NCBI GenBank assembly: GCA_021442155.1
Contig: CM038218.1
Coordinates: 55,775,277-55,839,276 of the forward strand
Source of the DNA: Cymbidium sinense
Taxonomy: Eukaryota > Streptophyta > Magnoliopsida > Asparagales > Orchidaceae
Reading direction: 5' to 3'
DNA: 64,000 nucleotides
The notes below the pieces were generated by a model. That model was not told the DNA's origin. It ran no database searches and saw only the letters and a program-made list of their open reading frames with translations. A program made the translations under genes and the position numbers. This document shows positions 34,241 to 45,063 of the stretch, in pieces (positions within the stretch are counted from its first letter, which is position 1; every line of letters starts with the position of its first letter).

Positions 34241-35340
34241 GTTTCCCTTGGAGATAAATGGTTGAAAGATCGAAGCCAAGTTTCACATTATAGACTCGGA
34301 TGCATCTTTGAATACTTTGCTTAGGAGACCATGGATACATGAGAAAAATGTAGTTCCATTCTCTCTACATCAGTGTATGAAGTTCATCAGACGGGGGATC
34401 GCCTAGTTTGTCAAAGGAGATCTCAAGCCATTTACACAGGTCGATATATGAGGATGCAGCTTACTACCTCAAAATCAACAAGTCTATTCTCATGAACTTG
34501 GTCAGAGTTTAAAAATAAAAGATAAAGAAAAAAAAGAAAAAAAAGAGAAAAAGAAAAAGAAAAGAAAAGAGAAAAAGTAAAAAATAAAAGGGAGCAGAAA
34601 AAGACTTGGAGGAGGAAGTGGAGCTTAACATTAGATTACACTCATAGTTCATTACTCTATTCAAAAATATGGGTAGGACGACTGACCTGCACTAGGCGAG
34701 GAAGAGGCTAGGTCAGAGTCAGTCCTAGGGTGGAAAACCTCTTTATTGGCCACCCAAAGTAAGATAGACCGAGTGCACTGCTATTTGTATAGACTTAGAA
34801 TCTAGTAAATAGGATGAGTCTGATATGGTTAGCACACTAGCTAGCTCTTCTCAGAAGTAGATTCTCTTGGAGGTGACACCAGCCAAATGATGAAGATCTG
34901 ACTCCAAAGCAAAGCATAAGTGTATCCAAGTCTATATGTGAAACAGTTATGCATCAATTGGGAACCTTAGCTCTAACCCCACTTTCCTCTCAAAAAGTTG
35001 AGGGTTTGGTAGTTAAGGAATCCCCTAAGTCATCCACAAGTGTGAAGACTCAGAGGTTTTTTCTAGGACCATCATCCTGAAGTCAAGAAGTTGATGTAGA
35101 ACTTCAGGATGATTCATATAAACATTTAATAGAATTTCCTTTTGATTAGTACTTTCCTTGTGCTCATAATTTAGCAAAGAAAGGCTTAATCCCACATACT
35201 TGGTCAAAGCACATGTCATACTACTTCAAAAGAATATGGAAGAACAAATGAAAAAGCTCTCAATAAAGATCGATATTAGGATTTGGTATAGTGGGTCCAG
35301 TCGATGATGATAATTACTGCTTAGTCATCACCAATCATTT
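34241..35340 (+). pseudogene. Gypsy protease C-terminal half and decayed protease-RT spacer
   Basis: At about 34265-34390 the frame reads FHIIDSDASLNTLLRRPW then IHEKNVVPFSLHQCMKFI. This is the second half of a plant gypsy protease (family pattern RPWIH...P STLHQ), continuing what stops at 27170. After it come a 70-base purine run (34512-34592, A and G only apart from single T's) and about 700 bases with stops in all frames. The purine run does not sit before an LTR, so I do not call it the polypurine primer. Confidence 0.68.
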
Positions 35341-36600
35341 GTAATTTGATTGGTTCTTTTCAAATCATATTAACTTATATGAGGAGCTGGGCTTAGAAAC
35401 TTCAAATGATTCAGAGGATTTTGAAGTCAAAGATTCACCGCTAGAGTTCAAAGAAGAGATCAAGTCAACCATCGACAAGCTCAAAAAAATTAACTTAGGA
35501 ACTAAAGAAGATCCATGGCTGACATACATCAGTTCTTTATTTAAGGACTACTTTGCATGGAGTTATGAAGAGATGCCTAGATTGGCTCCTGACATAGTGG
35601 TCCATAAACTACCAATAGAGCCTACTGCTAACCCTATCAAGCAAGCTCCTAGACGTATGTGATTAGATATAGAACAAATGGTCATTTATGAAGTCAAGAA
35701 ACTAATCGATGTTGGCTTCATCTGGGAAAAAAAATACCCTACCTTGTTAGCCAGCATCATCCTAGTTAAGAAAAAGAATGACCAAATTCACATATAAGTC
35801 AATTTTAGGGATTTAAATAAGGCATGTCCAAAAGATGAATTTTCATTACCAATCTTGGAGCTAATGGTGAACATTGCCTCATCTCATGCAGTCTTCTCTT
35901 TCATGAATGGCTCCTCTGGATATAACCAAATAAAGATAGCCCATGAAGATAAAAGAAATAATACTTTTAGAACCCTGATTAGAATCTATTGCTATAAGGT
36001 CATGCCTTTCAGACTTAAAAATGCTAGTGCTACATACCAGCAGGCTATGACTCAAATTTTTGATGAACTCATTCATCATCAAGTGGAGAGCTATGTCGAT
36101 GATCTCGTGATCAAAAGTAGATATAAGGAATATCATCTCTTTGACTTGAGAATAGTTTTCAAATTGTTAAGAAAATTTAACCTCAAAATGAACCCCCTGA
36201 AGTGTGCATTCTAATTTCAGGGAAATTTCATGGGTTTGTTGTCTGACACCAGGGAATCAAAATCGATCTAGAGAAGATCAAGGTGATATTAGAAATGCCA
36301 CCCCTAAAAGTTTAACTCAACTCAGATCATTCCAAGGGTGGTTGGTGTATCTAAGATGCTTTATATCCAACTTGTCGAGAAGATGTTATCCATTCTTAGC
36401 ACTTGTCAAAATACACCCCAAGTTCAAGTGGGATGAAAAGTGTGAGCATGCCTTCGAAGACATCAAGCATTATCTAATAATATCGCTGATTCTAGCAGCC
36501 CCTATCCCAAGAAAGCCGCTCATACTTTACACTACTATGTTAGATGACTCATTGGTGCTTTGTTGGCCCAAGCCAATGATGAAGTGAAGGAAAACACACT
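35340..36600 (+). pseudogene. Ty3/gypsy reverse transcriptase remnant, element A
   Basis: A long frame (35390-35780, two stops) reads FKDYFAWSYEEMPRLAPDIV then VNFRDLNKACPKDEFSLP, the N-terminal RT signature. It joins the open stretch 35855-36214 with SFMNGSSGYNQIKIAHEDK, YCYKVMPFRLKNASATYQQA and YVDDLVIKS, where the catalytic YVDD is at 36092-36103. Most landmark residues survive, though the usual FGLKNA is FRLKNA. The connection part (36204-36587) is frame-shifted but still shows QLRSFQGWLVYLRCFISNLS- and EDIKHYL-like segments. RT copies element RNA to DNA in the particle. Stops at about 35660 and 36212 and later shifts inactivate it. Confidence 0.88.
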
Positions 36601-36689
36601 CTACTACCATAGCCATTGTCTAATCCTCTGAGGCTAATTCACCCCATTAAGAAGCTCAGCTTTAATCTTTGTATCCCAAAAGCTATAGC

Positions 36690-37446
36690 ACTACATGCTT
36701 CCTCATAAGGAGAACTTAATCTCTAGGATCAATCCACTAGAGTATCTCATGACATAGCCAATGGTATGCAGATGGTTGGCACGATGATCCATGATCCTCT
36801 CACAGTTTGACATTACCGTCATACCCCTTAGTACGGTAAAAGGACAAGCGGTAGCAGATTTCTTAGTAGCACACCCACTTTTTATTGACTCTTTCCTTAG
36901 TAATGATCTCCTCGATGAACAAATCATAAACTTAGGGGATACTAGCATTCACCACTGGGATATGTACTTTGATGGTGTGCCTTCTTCCCAAAGAGGAGAA
37001 AAACTATAATCTACTTTTCCAGGAAAGGTAGAGGTAAGAATAGTTCTCTTAACTTTGGTCTGTGATGTGATGGATTCTCATATCATCTATCCAATCTTTG
37101 CACCAACAACGATGCTAAATATGAGGCTCTGATTGCTAGTTTGGAGTTAGCCATTACTCTAAGCATCAAGAACATCAACATCATTGGGGATTCTCAGCTA
37201 ATTATCAACCAAATCGTTGGGTCCTATAAGTTTATAAATCCCAAGTTCCATCACTACCACAAGTACACCATGAAGTTATTGGCCCAAATCCCAGAGGTTA
37301 CCATTTATAAGATTTCTCGAGGAGAGAACATCATAACACATGCTTTAGCCAAAATAAATAAGTCTTATTCCTTATTAATATTGATCTCTTCAAAAAGTAC
37401 TCTCTTGAAGGGGAGCTTGCTATTGCCAAGAAATACAAGGAGTTAG
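36690..37446 (+). pseudogene. Ty3/gypsy RNase H remnant, element A
   Basis: The tether ends in SQFDITVIPLSTVKGQAVAD (about 36795-36850). The RNase H domain then opens at HWDMYFDGVPSSQRG (about 36950-37000), whose Asp in YFDG is the first catalytic position. The middle (37010-37140) is frame-shifted but shows NNDAKYEALIASLELA in pieces. The open stretch 37141-37446 holds the GDSQLIINQI strand with the next catalytic Asp and ISRGENIITHALAKI, where the family usually has a D before ALAK. That Asp reads H in THALAK, so the last active-site residue is probably lost. Confidence 0.82.
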
Positions 37447-38686
37447 ATTGGAGGCAACCATTCATGGATTACCTAAATAAAGGCAAACTACCTCAAGAGA
37501 AGTCCCAAGCCCATCTTATGAAGCAGAGAGCACTTTCCCATGCTCGATGGTTTCTTGTACTGACATCTTCCAATTAGATATGGTTACATTATTTAGACCA
37601 ACATGAAGCCCGTAAGATCGTGGCCGACGTACACTCAGGATTACATGGAGCCAACCAATCTAGTCTGAAGATGAAAGCCAAGATCAAGAGACTAGGGTAC
37701 TACTTGTTATCGTTAATCAAAGATTGCATTGATATGGTTAGGCAATACCACCAATGTAAACTACACAGTTTGGTTCTACACCAACCACCCAACATTCTAC
37801 ATCTTACATTAGCCAAGGCCATTCAATGTTGGATAGTGGGTCCGATTGATCCTCTTTCTTCAAAGGGTCATCGGTTCATCTTAGCTCCTACTTACTACTT
37901 TTCCAAATGGGTGAAGGCAATTCTGATCAAGGAGGTCACAGCTCAGCATGTGGTCTAGCTTTTTAGGAATTATATCTATACAGGTATGGAGTGCCTCGAT
38001 GAATTATATCTGATAATGGAGCTGCATTCAAAAGCACTAAGATCAATAACTTTACCCAAAGACATAGTCTAGATTGGAGATATTCTATCATCAACTACGT
38101 GAGGGTAAATGGCTTAGCAGAAGCCTTCAATTAAACACTCATCTAAATACTGAAGAAGACACTCGACAATAATAAGCGATAGTGGCATGAGCAGTTAGTT
38201 GAAGCATTGTGGGCCTACCGCACCACATATAGAACTCCAACTCAGTCTACTCCTTTCTCCTTAGTGTATGGGTCCGAAGCTATTCTACCATTAGAAGTCC
38301 AACTCCCATCACTAAGGATAGCTATGGGTAGCAAGATCATAACAAAGCAGAATGCCAAGTTGCGGATAAAAGAGCTCGAAGGTTTGGAGGAGATATGCCT
38401 GTGGGCATGCCAAAACCTCACATTATACAAAGATAAAATGATTCAAGCTCAAAACATGTTGGTCCATCCTAGAGCTTTTCAAGTAGGAGAGCTTATTTTA
38501 TTTATAAGGATGCTGATTATTGCCCATCGTAAGATGGGAGGAAAGTTTGAACCCACTTGGGAAGACCCTTTTGACATAGAGAAGGCTTACCAAGGAGGAT
38601 CTTATCAGCTTATTAATCATAAGGGAGAGTTCCCAATGCTTCCAATCAATGGGCTCTGCTTAAAGAAATATTTTGGATCATGTTAG
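37447..38686 (+). pseudogene. Ty3/gypsy integrase remnant, element A
   Basis: The zinc-binding N terminus reads LHYLDQHEARKIVADVHSGL, then KMKAKIKRLGYY, then RQYHQCKLH: the first Cys of the CxxC is Tyr, while copy B keeps CHQC. The core shows VGPIDPLSSKGHRFILAP, then SDNGAAFKS (38009-38032, second Asp kept) and NGLAEAFN (Glu kept). The TDYFSKW box is TYYFSKW. The 159-codon open end (38207-38686) reads MWAYRTTYRTPTQSTPFSLV, then VGELILF, then FEPTWEDPFDIEKAY, the usual gypsy integrase C-terminal domain, ending at a normal stop. There are several stops before 38207. Confidence 0.87.
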
Positions 38687-40640
38687 AAAATAATTATCAT
38701 CAATGAAAATTCCATTTTGAATTCACTCTCTTCCATGTTGAAAGTATTCTTGTTTGTGAATTCACCATGATGTGTTTTTGGTAGGTGTAAGGAACCCGAG
38801 TGGTGTCATATCCTTCATCGATACAATGCAAACATAAACTAGACATAAAAATATAAAATAAACACATATCTTTTGTCTTGGGCTCCTCTAAGTTGAGATA
38901 ACGTGCCCAATGACACTCACTCAATAGCTGCTCTAGGTTGGGCTGACGTGCTACCCAGCTAGTGTGTCACTGCTTTCAAGGATGTAAGTCTGCTATGCTT
39001 TCCTTTCTTACTTGGCCACTGCACACCGATGAGCACCTTATTTGTTTGGTAGTCTTTACTACGTGGTCAGTAAGCTACCTCATGTTGGCTTTGTTTAAGA
39101 GGATGTGAGTCTGCTATGCTTTCTTCTTGGATTAGTCTTCGTATCCTAATTGGGTTGAGTATATTTAAGGTTTATGATAAGTACCCTAGAGGCTCCTTCC
39201 CTCTTGACTGCTTCAAGTCTAGGTCTAGTCCTTCCTTGGGGCTCTCCGCTTAGTAGTCACTTTAGGCCAAATAATATATGTCCCACCGATGACATACTAT
39301 CTCAATGATCAGTTCTACTTGGAAAGTTGTAAGCCTACATGATTTCTTTCCATATTTATCATTGAACACCAACGGGCAACTTAGATTGGTTAGTTCTCAC
39401 TATGTTGATAGATACACCTTAGGTTGGTTGATTCTCGCACCTTAAGATACACCACTCATGGCAGATGTAAGTCTACTACACTTTCTGCTTGAGTTGGCCA
39501 CAATACACCTATACAATTATTTTTCCAGGGCTCAAGATAACGCCCCTAGTAGCACCTCCCCTGAGGACACTATATTTAGATCACGTCCTTTGTGACCCCA
39601 TTTAGACACTACCCGTGTTACTATCAGATTGGACAATTCCTCTTTCCTAGTAACCACCTCGCGGTTAGAGAATCCATCTTATGGATGTGTAGATTCTCTC
39701 TTGGTCCAGTAAATCTGAGATATGTCAAGGCCGACTTAGCCCCTTCTTAGTGTGGTCCTCGCACACTAACAGGGTCCACATAAACATATAAACAAAATAT
39801 ATATTTACTTGTGGATTAAGGGGACATACCTAGCGATAACTTTTCCCAAGCAAACATCCTATCTTTAAGACAATGTCAGCAAAACACTCTATAAGAATCG
39901 TCTGACTACTCTTGAGTTAATATAAGTCCCTAGCAGCATTCACTCAATAGTCGCCCTAAGTCAGTTTTGATTTGTTATGCTACTAATAAGTCACCCTAGT
40001 GGTTGTTCACTGCTTTAGAAGATGTAAGTATGTTATGCCATCTTCCTAGCATATTCATTGCACACCAATAGGAAAACCCTTAGGTTGGCTAGCTCAACCC
40101 CATGGCCAGTAGACTTGCCATTTGGATTTATAAATTTGAGATAGGACAAGTCCAATATAGCCCCTTCTCAGTGAGTCCATCACACACCGACATGGTCCAT
40201 AAATTAAATCTATCAAATTTGACCGAGCTCACATCCCTAGTGGATATGCCCTCAATTCAAACTCAAACTAAACCAAATAAACCATATCAAATCACATGAA
40301 ATTAAGACAAAAAATAATCCTGACTACTTTTGAGTTGATATAAGTCTCCACCAGCATTCACTCAATAGTCGCCCTAGGTCAGGTTCAATTTGATGTGCAT
40401 GTAACAGGTCACCCTTGTGGTTGTTCCTCATTTCAAAAGTTATATTTCTGCTACACCTTCTTCCTAGCACAGCTATTGCACACTGAAAGGCAACCCCTTA
40501 TGTTGGCTCACTCTACCCCACAATAGGTAGACTATCCATTTGGATTTGTAAACCTGATGTAGGTCAAAGATGAGATAGCCCATTCTTAGTGGGTCCATCG
40601 CACACCAACAAGGTCCATACACTAACTCAGATTAAATTAA
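38687..40640 (+). repeat. Post-integrase region with divergent tandem modules of about 400 bp
   Basis: No coding sequence is recognised. A module carrying CATTCACTCAATAGTCGCCC, GCACACCGA..GG and TTGGCTAGCTCAACCCC-like words recurs. The two clearest units start at about 39908 and 40323 (spacing 415). Older partial units are at about 38880-39060 and 39060-39160, and a tail-only unit is at about 39640-39790 (CAAGGCCGACTTAGCCCCTTC then GCACACTAACAGGGTCC). Long tandem repeats between integrase and the 3' LTR are a known habit of Tat/Ogre-like elements, which fits the placement. Confidence 0.65.
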
Positions 40641-41260
40641 ACCCAATCTAATTTTCCCTAGTGGAGTAAAATCACACCCTTCTCCTAAGTGGAGCCCAAA
40701 TCATATATAAACAAGTCAATCAAATAATTCAAATTCAAAACCAACCTCTTTAGTGGAGCCAAATTAAACAAACTCCCTAGTAGAGTCTAAATCAAAGAAA
40801 TCCAACCAAACTCTTATTCCCAGTAGATACATCCCCAAACAAATCTATGAAATCAAACTCAAATCCTAATTCCCAGGGGACAGCCCGAACCTGCTTCCCT
40901 AGTGGAAGGTTCATCTACCCGATCCCCAGCAAACTCAAGCCTATATCTCTATCACATATGCCTCCACATCAATTAAAACAAAACAAATTAAAGTCAATTA
41001 GATCTTAATCCTTGGTGGATTATAGATTCTTATCCCTAATGGATCTTTTTTCCATAAATCATATACTCAAATCAAATTCAAACCTTATCCCCAATAGAAT
41101 TTGTTTTTTCTATGCCCTCAACATAGACCCCTCACATGTCAAGTCCAATGCATGTGTGATCCCCTAGTGGATCTCCCTCCATGTCCTTGACATGGAATTC
41201 TCATCAATTTTTATTTCTTCTCTTATGCACACCTTTAATACTTGAACTAAAAGCCTAACA
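40641..41260 (+). repeat. Short-phrase repeat region with CCCTAGTGGAG words
   Basis: A phrase close to TCCCTAGTGGAGTC recurs about ten times at intervals of roughly 30-70 bases (for example about 40661, 40691, 40750, 40783, 40900 and 41162), with variants such as TCCCAGTAGATAC, TCCCTAATGGATC and TCCCCAATAGAAT. Between the phrases lie AAATCAAAC-like fillers. No coding potential is seen. Confidence 0.6.
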
Positions 41261-41269
41261 ATGTATTCA

Positions 41270-42712
41270 TTCAAATTACATCATCTTAACATTGTAATCA
41301 ACATTTTATGATTTGTAATGGTGCAAGCTCAAACTAACTATACAATATCATGCTAAACATATTATAGTGTGAATTAACACATTATATTATATTATAATAT
41401 ATGATGTTATAATATAATTTTCTATAATATAATATATTGTCTAACCTTACACCTCATTAGAATCACTTAAAAGGAACAAATAACAAAATTTTCTCAAAAT
41501 ATGAATAATGTTCATTTTAGATGTAAAATGGTTATTTTCTATTAGAAATGGTAAAAATAGTAGAATTTTGGTGTTGCTTCTTTGGTGTGTGCCATGAATT
41601 TGGCTAAATTCTTCAATGTCAACCTTCAAATTAACATTTTTGTGAGTTTTGACCCAATGTATTATAACAAAAGTAAAACATACTAAAATGTACAATGACA
41701 TTTAATAACACACCACCACATTCATAAAAATGTGAATTTATATTATTATGTACATTATATTTTAATATGCTTTCAGATAATATATTATCTTACATTACAC
41801 CTTAAAATGAATCACTTTGAGCAAAACAATTATAATATTTGGTTGAAAAATAAACATTAATTTTGGATGCAAAATTTTATTCTTTTGATTAAAAGACACA
41901 TCATAGAACACCCGCAATGATGTTCCCTATAGCTTACCTTAAATTTGGCCAAATCCCATCATCTTAGCCTATAAATCAATATTTTTATGAATTATACTAG
42001 TATAAACTCTACAACATCATACTATAAAAAACTAAAATATGGTAAATAACAAATAGTAATACACAATCATATGCTATAATGCATGAAGCTACACTATGTT
42101 ATGGCATCCACTATAACATATTATATTATATTATATTGCATATCACATCACAAGGGATTGCTTAAGATAAAAAATCATAAAATTAGACTAAACAATAAAA
42201 AACTATATATTTTAGTCATGTCACTTACATATTTTAAATTGGAATAATATATTATGATTCCATGCTCTACCTATTATGAATTTGACCAAATTATACCATT
42301 TTAAAGTCTAAATCAACACTTTTATAAATAATCCTAGTGTAGGCTTGACTGCCTGATTGTAAAATACTAAAAGAATTTAAAATGCATAGAATAATATATT
42401 ATGATATATGATGCTATACTATGCTACAACATATAATATTTATTTTGAACATGTAATCTTACTTTTTAGACTACAAGTGGTGTAGCACAACTTTGGTACT
42501 ACAACCTAGTTCCCACTTCAAATCGAACAAATTTCTTCATCTAATTTATTAAATCAATATTTTTATGATTTATATTAATATAGACTATAGGGCAGAATAC
42601 CATAATATACTAAAACATTTCAAAACATCTTATAACATCAAATAACACATCACTACATGCTCAAATATATGATGCTACATTATGCTATAATATATGGTAT
42701 TATAATATGATT
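41270..42712 (+). repeat. AT-rich tandem satellite, about 340-bp monomer, about four copies
   Basis: A box close to AATCAACATTTTTATGATTTAT recurs at about 41298, 41630, 41975, 42310 and 42557. A second box (TTACACCTCATTAGAATCAC and variants) recurs at about 41449, 41796, 42133 and 42450. Spacings are near 335-345 except for a short last unit. Each monomer has a stretch of ATATTATATTATAATATATG words. The last monomer runs directly into TTTAGGG repeat at about 42712. Confidence 0.75.
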
Positions 42713-43490
42713 TAGGGTTAGGGTTTAGGGTATTCAAATCTCTAATAATCAAGGGAAAGTCTCTTGAAGACATTTTGTTAGCTACCATAACCATATTAGG
42801 ATTAGGTTATTCTTTAGATCAACTCATAAGAACATCTTTATTCAAGGTTTTGGGTTTAGGGTTTAGGGTTTAGGGTTAGGGTTTAAGCTTAGCTTAGAGT
42901 TTAGGGTTTAGGGGTTAGTTTATGGTTTAGTGTTCAGGGTTAGTTTAGGGATTAGGGTTAATAGTTTAGGGTTGGGAGTTTAGGGTTTAGGGTTATAGGT
43001 TTTATGGTTTAGGGTTTATGGTTTTTTAGTGTTTGTTTAGTGGTTTAGGGTCAGTTTTAAACTTTAGGAGGGAGGAGGTTTAGGGTCAGTTTTATGGTTT
43101 GGGTTTAGTTTAGTTTAGGAGTGGTAGGGTTTAAGTTTTAGTAGAGTTTAGAGTTAGGATGGGTAGGGTTTGGGATGATTTAGAGGGTTTTAGAGCCCAG
43201 GTTTAGGTTTAGGAGCATTTATGGAGAGGTTAGTAGAGGTTAGAGTTTAGCTTAGGAAGCTTTATGCTTTTTAGAGTTGAGTTTAGGGAGTTAAGAGTTT
43301 AGGAGGTTTAGGGTGGAAGGTTTAGAGTGTTTGGAGGGTTTAGGGTTTAGGGTTTAGGGTTTGGTTTAGTTTTAAGTTTAGGGTTTAGGGTTTAGGGTTT
43401 AGGTTTTATGGTTTAGGGTTTAGGGTTTAGGTTTTCAATTTAGGGTTCTAGTTTTAGTTTAGTGTTTAAGGTTTAAGGTTTTTATTTTTA
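42713..43490 (+). repeat. Telomere-like array between satellite and GRP fragment 2
   Basis: TTTAGGG-rich with only modest decay. It is interrupted by a 115-base non-repeat stretch at about 42730-42845 that shows no recognisable homology. The strongest canonical runs are near 42850-42895 and 43340-43405. The middle (43040-43320) carries many A/G changes such as TTTAGGAG, unlike the T-rich drift of the left block. Confidence 0.85.
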
Positions 43491-43727
43491 AATAGAGAAC
43501 AAATTCAGATTCAATATTTTTTCTTTTCGATTTCATCAACCAAGTAACACACCAAGTTTTCTAAGACACAAGTTATAACATAGATAAAAAATGAGCAAGC
43601 ATAGAGCAAATAAAAAACCCTAGATAACTAGAACCATCTCTACTGTAAAGACATAGTTCCATAAGTAGATCAGATTGGTCGTTCTTCAATTTCTCCAGTT
43701 CCCATCAGAACCACCTCGGCCTCTCAT
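43491..43727 (-). pseudogene. GRP retrocopy fragment 2 (3' UTR and last codons only)
   Basis: The segment matches only the 3' UTR and the final codons (reading to about the SDGNWRN-type end) of the GRP family seen in the neighbouring copies. It starts at the common AATAGAGAAC end beside a T-run on the + strand, and breaks off at about 43727 into TTTAGG repeat. Fragment 3 follows after only 50 bases of telomere-like repeat. Confidence 0.75.
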
Positions 43728-43777
43728 AGGTTTAGGTTCTGGTTTTAGTTTAGTGTTAAGGGTTTTTGGTTTTTTTT

Positions 43778-44256
43778 AATAGAGAACAAATTTAGATTCA
43801 ACATTTTTTCTTTTTGATTTCATCAACCAAGTAACACACCAAGTTTTCTAAGACACAAGTGTTGACATAGATAAAAAATGAGCACGCATAGAGAAAATCA
43901 AAAACCCTAGATAACTAGAACTATCTCTACTATAAAGACATAGTTCATTAGCAGATCGGATTGGCAGTTCTTCAGTTTCTCCAGTTCCCATCAAAACCAC
44001 CCTGGCCTCTCTAGTAGTGGGATCCACCAACATATCCCTGATCTCTCCCTCTACCACCACCATGGCTATAACCTTCGTCAGTCCTCCTGCCTCTGTAACC
44101 ACCTTTGCTCTGATAACCACCTCCATATCCACCAACACCTTTAGATTCCCCACCACCACTGTGATAACCGCCGCCTCCACCTTTACCTCCACTGCCAGAT
44201 CTAGAATGAGAGTGGTTGACAGTGATGTTTCTACCACCAAGGTTTTGCTGACTCTT
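43778..44256 (-). pseudogene. GRP retrocopy fragment 3 (best preserved reading frame)
   Basis: From 44256 down to a stop at 43972-43974 the minus strand keeps one frame with a single internal stop. It reads the end of an RRM (NLGGRNITVNHSHSRSGSGG), a Gly/Tyr/Arg-rich tail (GGYHSGGGESKGVGGYGGGY and onward), then GGSHY, the stop, RGQGGFDGNWRN and the normal stop. The NITVN...SRSGSGG junction and the GNWRN end are typical of plant GRP7-like RNA-binding proteins, which act in RNA processing. The 3' UTR follows to 43778 beside an A-run. The first two-thirds of the RRM are missing, so no RNA-binding protein could be made. A Val-rich frame over the same bases is a shifted shadow. Confidence 0.85.
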
Positions 44257-44627
44257 AAGGTTTATGTTTAGGTTAGTTAAGTTTTAGGGTTTAGGTTTAC
44301 TTTTTAACTTATTTAGTTACTTTAAGTTTTGATTTAGGGTTTGATGTTTAGGCTTTAGGTTTATGATTTAGACTTTAGGGTTTAGGGTTTAGGGTTTTAG
44401 GGTATAGGGTTTAGGGTTTATGGTTTAGGGATTTAAGGTTTAGGGTTTTTTAGGGTGTAGGGTTTATGATTTATGGTTTAGGGTTCTAAGTTTAGATTGG
44501 TTTAGGGTTTATGGTTTAGAGTTTGTGGTTTAGGGTTTAGGGTTTAGGATTTAGGGTTTTATGGTTTAGGGTTTAGGGTTTAGGTTTTAGATTTTAGTTT
44601 AGGGTTTAGGGTTTTTTTGTTTTTTTT
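44257..44627 (+). repeat. Telomere-like array between GRP fragments 3 and 4
   Basis: About 370 bases of TTTAGGG repeat with frequent TTTATGG and TTTAGTG variants. Canonical runs lie at 44370-44400 and 44520-44600. Nothing else is seen. Confidence 0.85.
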
Positions 44628-45045
44628 AATAGGGAACAATTTTAGATTCAACATTTCTTCTTTTTGATTTCATCAACCAAGTAACATGCAAAGTTTTCTA
44701 AGACACAAGCGACAACATAGATAAAAAATGAGCACGCATAGAGCAAATCAAAAACACTAGATAACTAGAACCATCTCTTCTGTAAAGACACAGTTCCATA
44801 AGTAGCAAATCGAATCCACCATTGTATCCCTGATCTCTCCTTTCGCCACCACATTGGCTATAACCTCCATCGCTCCTCCGTCCTCCATAACCACCAATGC
44901 TCTGACTACCACCTCCATATCCACCAGGACCTCCAGATCCTCCACCACCACTACAATAACTGCTGCCTCCCCTTCTCCTCCACCGCAAGATCTAGACTGA
45001 ACTTGGTTGACAGTGATGTTCCTGCCATAAAGGTTCTGCCCATTC
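44628..45045 (-). pseudogene. GRP retrocopy fragment 4
   Basis: It begins at the shared breakpoint (NGQNLYGRNITVN then QVQSRSCGG, top at 45045) and has a 1-base shift before the Gly-rich tail, which then stays open (YCSGGGGSGGPGGYGGGSQS and GGYGGRRSDGGYSQCGG). A deletion removes the last coding residues and the start of the 3' UTR, so the frame runs on into UTR sequence (LYRRDGSSYL) before a stop at about 44698. A telomere-like sliver of about 18 bases separates it from LINE copy B. Confidence 0.83.
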
Positions 45046-45063
45046 TTAGGGTTTAGGCTTTTT

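Larger units (their letters stand above)
24921..42712 (+). mobile_element. Ty3/gypsy retrotransposon remnant A (Tat/Ogre-like), with internal insert and 3' repeats
   Basis: Plus-strand order is gag (24921-25440), gag-pol linker (to 26827), protease start (about 26870-27170), a 7-kb non-coding block (27171-34240), protease end (34241-34400), RT, RNase H and integrase (35340-38686), then tandem and AT-rich repeats to 42712. Integrase after RNase H is the Ty3/gypsy order. Motif style (SFMNGSSGYNQIK in RT, KMKAKIKRLGYY in integrase) points to the Tat/Ogre group, with moderate confidence. No pair of matching LTRs and no convincing primer-binding site was found, and both edges abut telomere-like repeat. 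Confidence 0.82.

Noticed and set aside
43848..44240. 130-codon Val-rich minus-strand frame
   Set aside because: It is a shifted reading of the GRP Gly-rich tail. The biologically meaningful frame is the one ending in GNWRN.
43491..45045. A functional GRP gene cluster
   Set aside because: Every copy lacks the first part of the RRM and any promoter, and all but one have shifts or several stops.
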